A DNA stretch of 64,000 nt, taken from Effrenium voratum. Lineage: Eukaryota; Sar; Dinophyceae; Suessiales; Symbiodiniaceae. The notes below the pieces were generated by a model. That model was not told where the DNA came from, did not search any database, and saw nothing but the letters and a program-made list of their open reading frames with translations. The DNA lies in assembly GCA_963377175.1 (NCBI GenBank), contig CAUJNA010001440.1, positions 1 through 64,000 on the forward strand. Direction: 5' to 3'. Shown in pieces: positions 62,510-64,000 of the stretch. Position numbers and translations under genes: made by a program. The number at the start of each line of letters is the position of its first letter. Position 1 is the first letter of the stretch.

Positions 62510-64000
62510 ACCTTACCTCCAACACCGCTCACCGGTGGGAGGAATGAGTGGGTTATAATGTACTTTCACCCGGCCGTGTGGCCTAACCCTAGGAACAAAG
62601 ATGGCTTGAGGACCTGTCATTCCTGGCATTATCTGTGAGAGCATGAAGGATACAGGATAAGGAAAAGAGATTAAAAAGATGAAAAAGACAAAGGTAAAGA
62701 ATTAGGAAATGAACCGACAGGGATTGGAAAGATTAATTGGTTTTATGGTTGAGTTCTTGTTCTTTCATTATTTGCTTTTATTTGTATTAGATTTCCATCT
62801 TTATCACACTCTATCTTCACCATCCGTGAGCTGACTCACGAGCCAACAATAAAGCAAATAAATTAAAATCCAAATATAAAAGCTATCACAAATCCATGAA
62901 AGAGAGTGGGTTTACAGGAAATAATAATGCTTTTGTCCCAGCTGTAGGAATTCCCGTTAATTCTGTGGGTTACGATGGTGAGGTTATAGTGAGTGATGAA
63001 GATATAGAGTTAGAAGGTAAAGAGAGGTCCATCATTAACCCACAGGACCTACCTTTCTGTTCCATCTGTCACTCTTCCTACATCCTGTTGACCCTTGATT
63101 TACCGGTCAGATTCCTTCCCTTGTATTAGCTCTTCATCATCTCATCTGGAGATGGAATTAACTAGATGAAAGTAATGTAAAAGAAAGACATAGGAAAGGA
63201 ATAACCATAAGTTGTAACAACGTAAATAGAAAGGGTTAATTGGTGATCAAGAATGATGGTCCACCTCTTTTCTTTCGGTCACAAATGTAGCAACCTAGAG
63301 ACTCATTCTCCTCCGTCAGGTCGGATGCAGTGAGATGAATGTAAAAGAAAGGAAAGAGATAAGTGACCGAAAGGAATGGATTTCCAAGAAGAAAACAATA
63401 AACAAAAGAAAAGAACGAAGGTAATTCCATTCTATTTCCTAATCCCTTGTCTCGTCACTTGACCGTTCCTTGAATCACAGGTGTGAGAGATATATGACAC
63501 GGTTAGGAGATAATATGTAGAATGCACGGCCTGGCCTCGCTATCAGGTCCTAATCTTTTATCTTCTTGTTCATCCACATGCCATTCGCTTCCTCAAGGCA
63601 TTAATGGAGCTAGGACGTGACAGAGAATAAGAGATCACTTCCTACATGACTTCAAGCACTGCCCCGCGGGCTAGCCTTTTCCTTTATCCTTACCTTTCTT
63701 TTAACTCGCTTTTATCCCAATCTTTCTTTGTCAATAATCTGTGAGTTCTGGACCTCTCGCAAACCATAAAAGCGAGGACAAAGGTAAGCTCTGGAACTCA
63801 GGGAAAAGCCAACAGGCGGGAGATACCGGATTAGAAGTCTATCAGTCCCTATTATTCTTTCCCTTCGTTCTACATGTAATAGTTGGCTTCATTCTAGTTC
63901 TTTATCTACTTCTTTCTCGTCTATTTCATTCACTTGTTTGTATTGTTTGTGAGCTCGCTTTCTTATTGTTCTTTCTCTTACCGTTCTTTTCATATTAAAT

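Larger units (their letters stand above)
46534..64000. other. Single-copy, gene-free hairpin region with a cluster of E elements
   Basis: 17.5 kb to the window end, and the densest E region: E10, E6, E7, E8 and E9 in about 11 kb. Between them lie stem-loops and AT islands (T-rich around 47785-48260, 51560-51700 and 55496-55640; A-rich around 53240-53420). The longest frame of the window (149 codons, 59524-59973) and a 140-codon minus frame (46595-47017) lie here. Both are interrupted by hairpin arms and low in recognisable protein features, so I leave them uncalled. No tRNA, rRNA or intron core is recognised. Confidence 0.7.

Overview
This 64 kb window holds no protein-coding gene, tRNA or rRNA that I can support. 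The longest open frames are under 150 codons. They are Ser/Leu/Pro/Phe-rich or Arg/Lys/Glu/Gly-rich, and they mirror the pyrimidine- or purine-rich strand they are read from. What fills the window is non-coding DNA built almost end to end from imperfect stem-loops (arms of about 7-13 bp, often two or three tiers). These are interspersed with strand-asymmetric A-rich or T-rich islands and, at larger scale, with long inverted and direct repeats. By eye the G+C is in the low-to-mid forties percent, falling to roughly 25-30% in the islands.

Organism: there is no gene to anchor it. Kilobases of gene-free DNA tiled with small palindromes resembles the inflated organelle genomes of some chlorophycean green algae (Volvox, Haematococcus). 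I offer that as a low-confidence inference. A repeat-rich eukaryotic nuclear contig is also possible. Nothing looks like bacterial or phage coding DNA.

Layout. (1) 1-1269 is one copy of an inverted repeat whose partner is 45265-46533; the register between them does not shift. (2) 1270-4405 is single-copy hairpin DNA with a 31-base C run. (3) 4406-21691 is a giant palindrome: left arm 4406-13065, 46-nt loop 13066-13111, right arm 13112-21691. (4) 21692-24271 is single-copy. (5) 24272-26514 is repeated directly at 34826-37064, with one replaced block and one divergence hotspot. (6) 26515-34825, 37065-45264 and 46534-64000 are single-copy hairpin DNA.

The most interesting item is a dispersed family, here called the E element, found in 11 copies (7.2, 18.8, 24.3, 34.8, 38.6, 43.8, 47.7, 51.3, 53.1, 55.7 and 58.9 kb). 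The copies share a short box GCGTTTCTCTYCC, a box TATCGTTTA, a variable stem-loop, and a hairpin with invariant geometry (4-bp stem, 9-nt loop, consensus CRTGAACWH). The stem sequence changes between copies while pairing is kept (GGGT/ACCC, AGGG/CCCT, TGGT/ACCA, AGGC/GCCT, GGGA/TCCC). In most copies the element is followed, in its own sense, by an A-rich tract. Compensatory change around a conserved loop suggests a selected RNA or DNA structure. I do not recognise the family. Two copies sit exactly at the start of the 2.24 kb direct repeats, which suggests a role in duplication or mobility.
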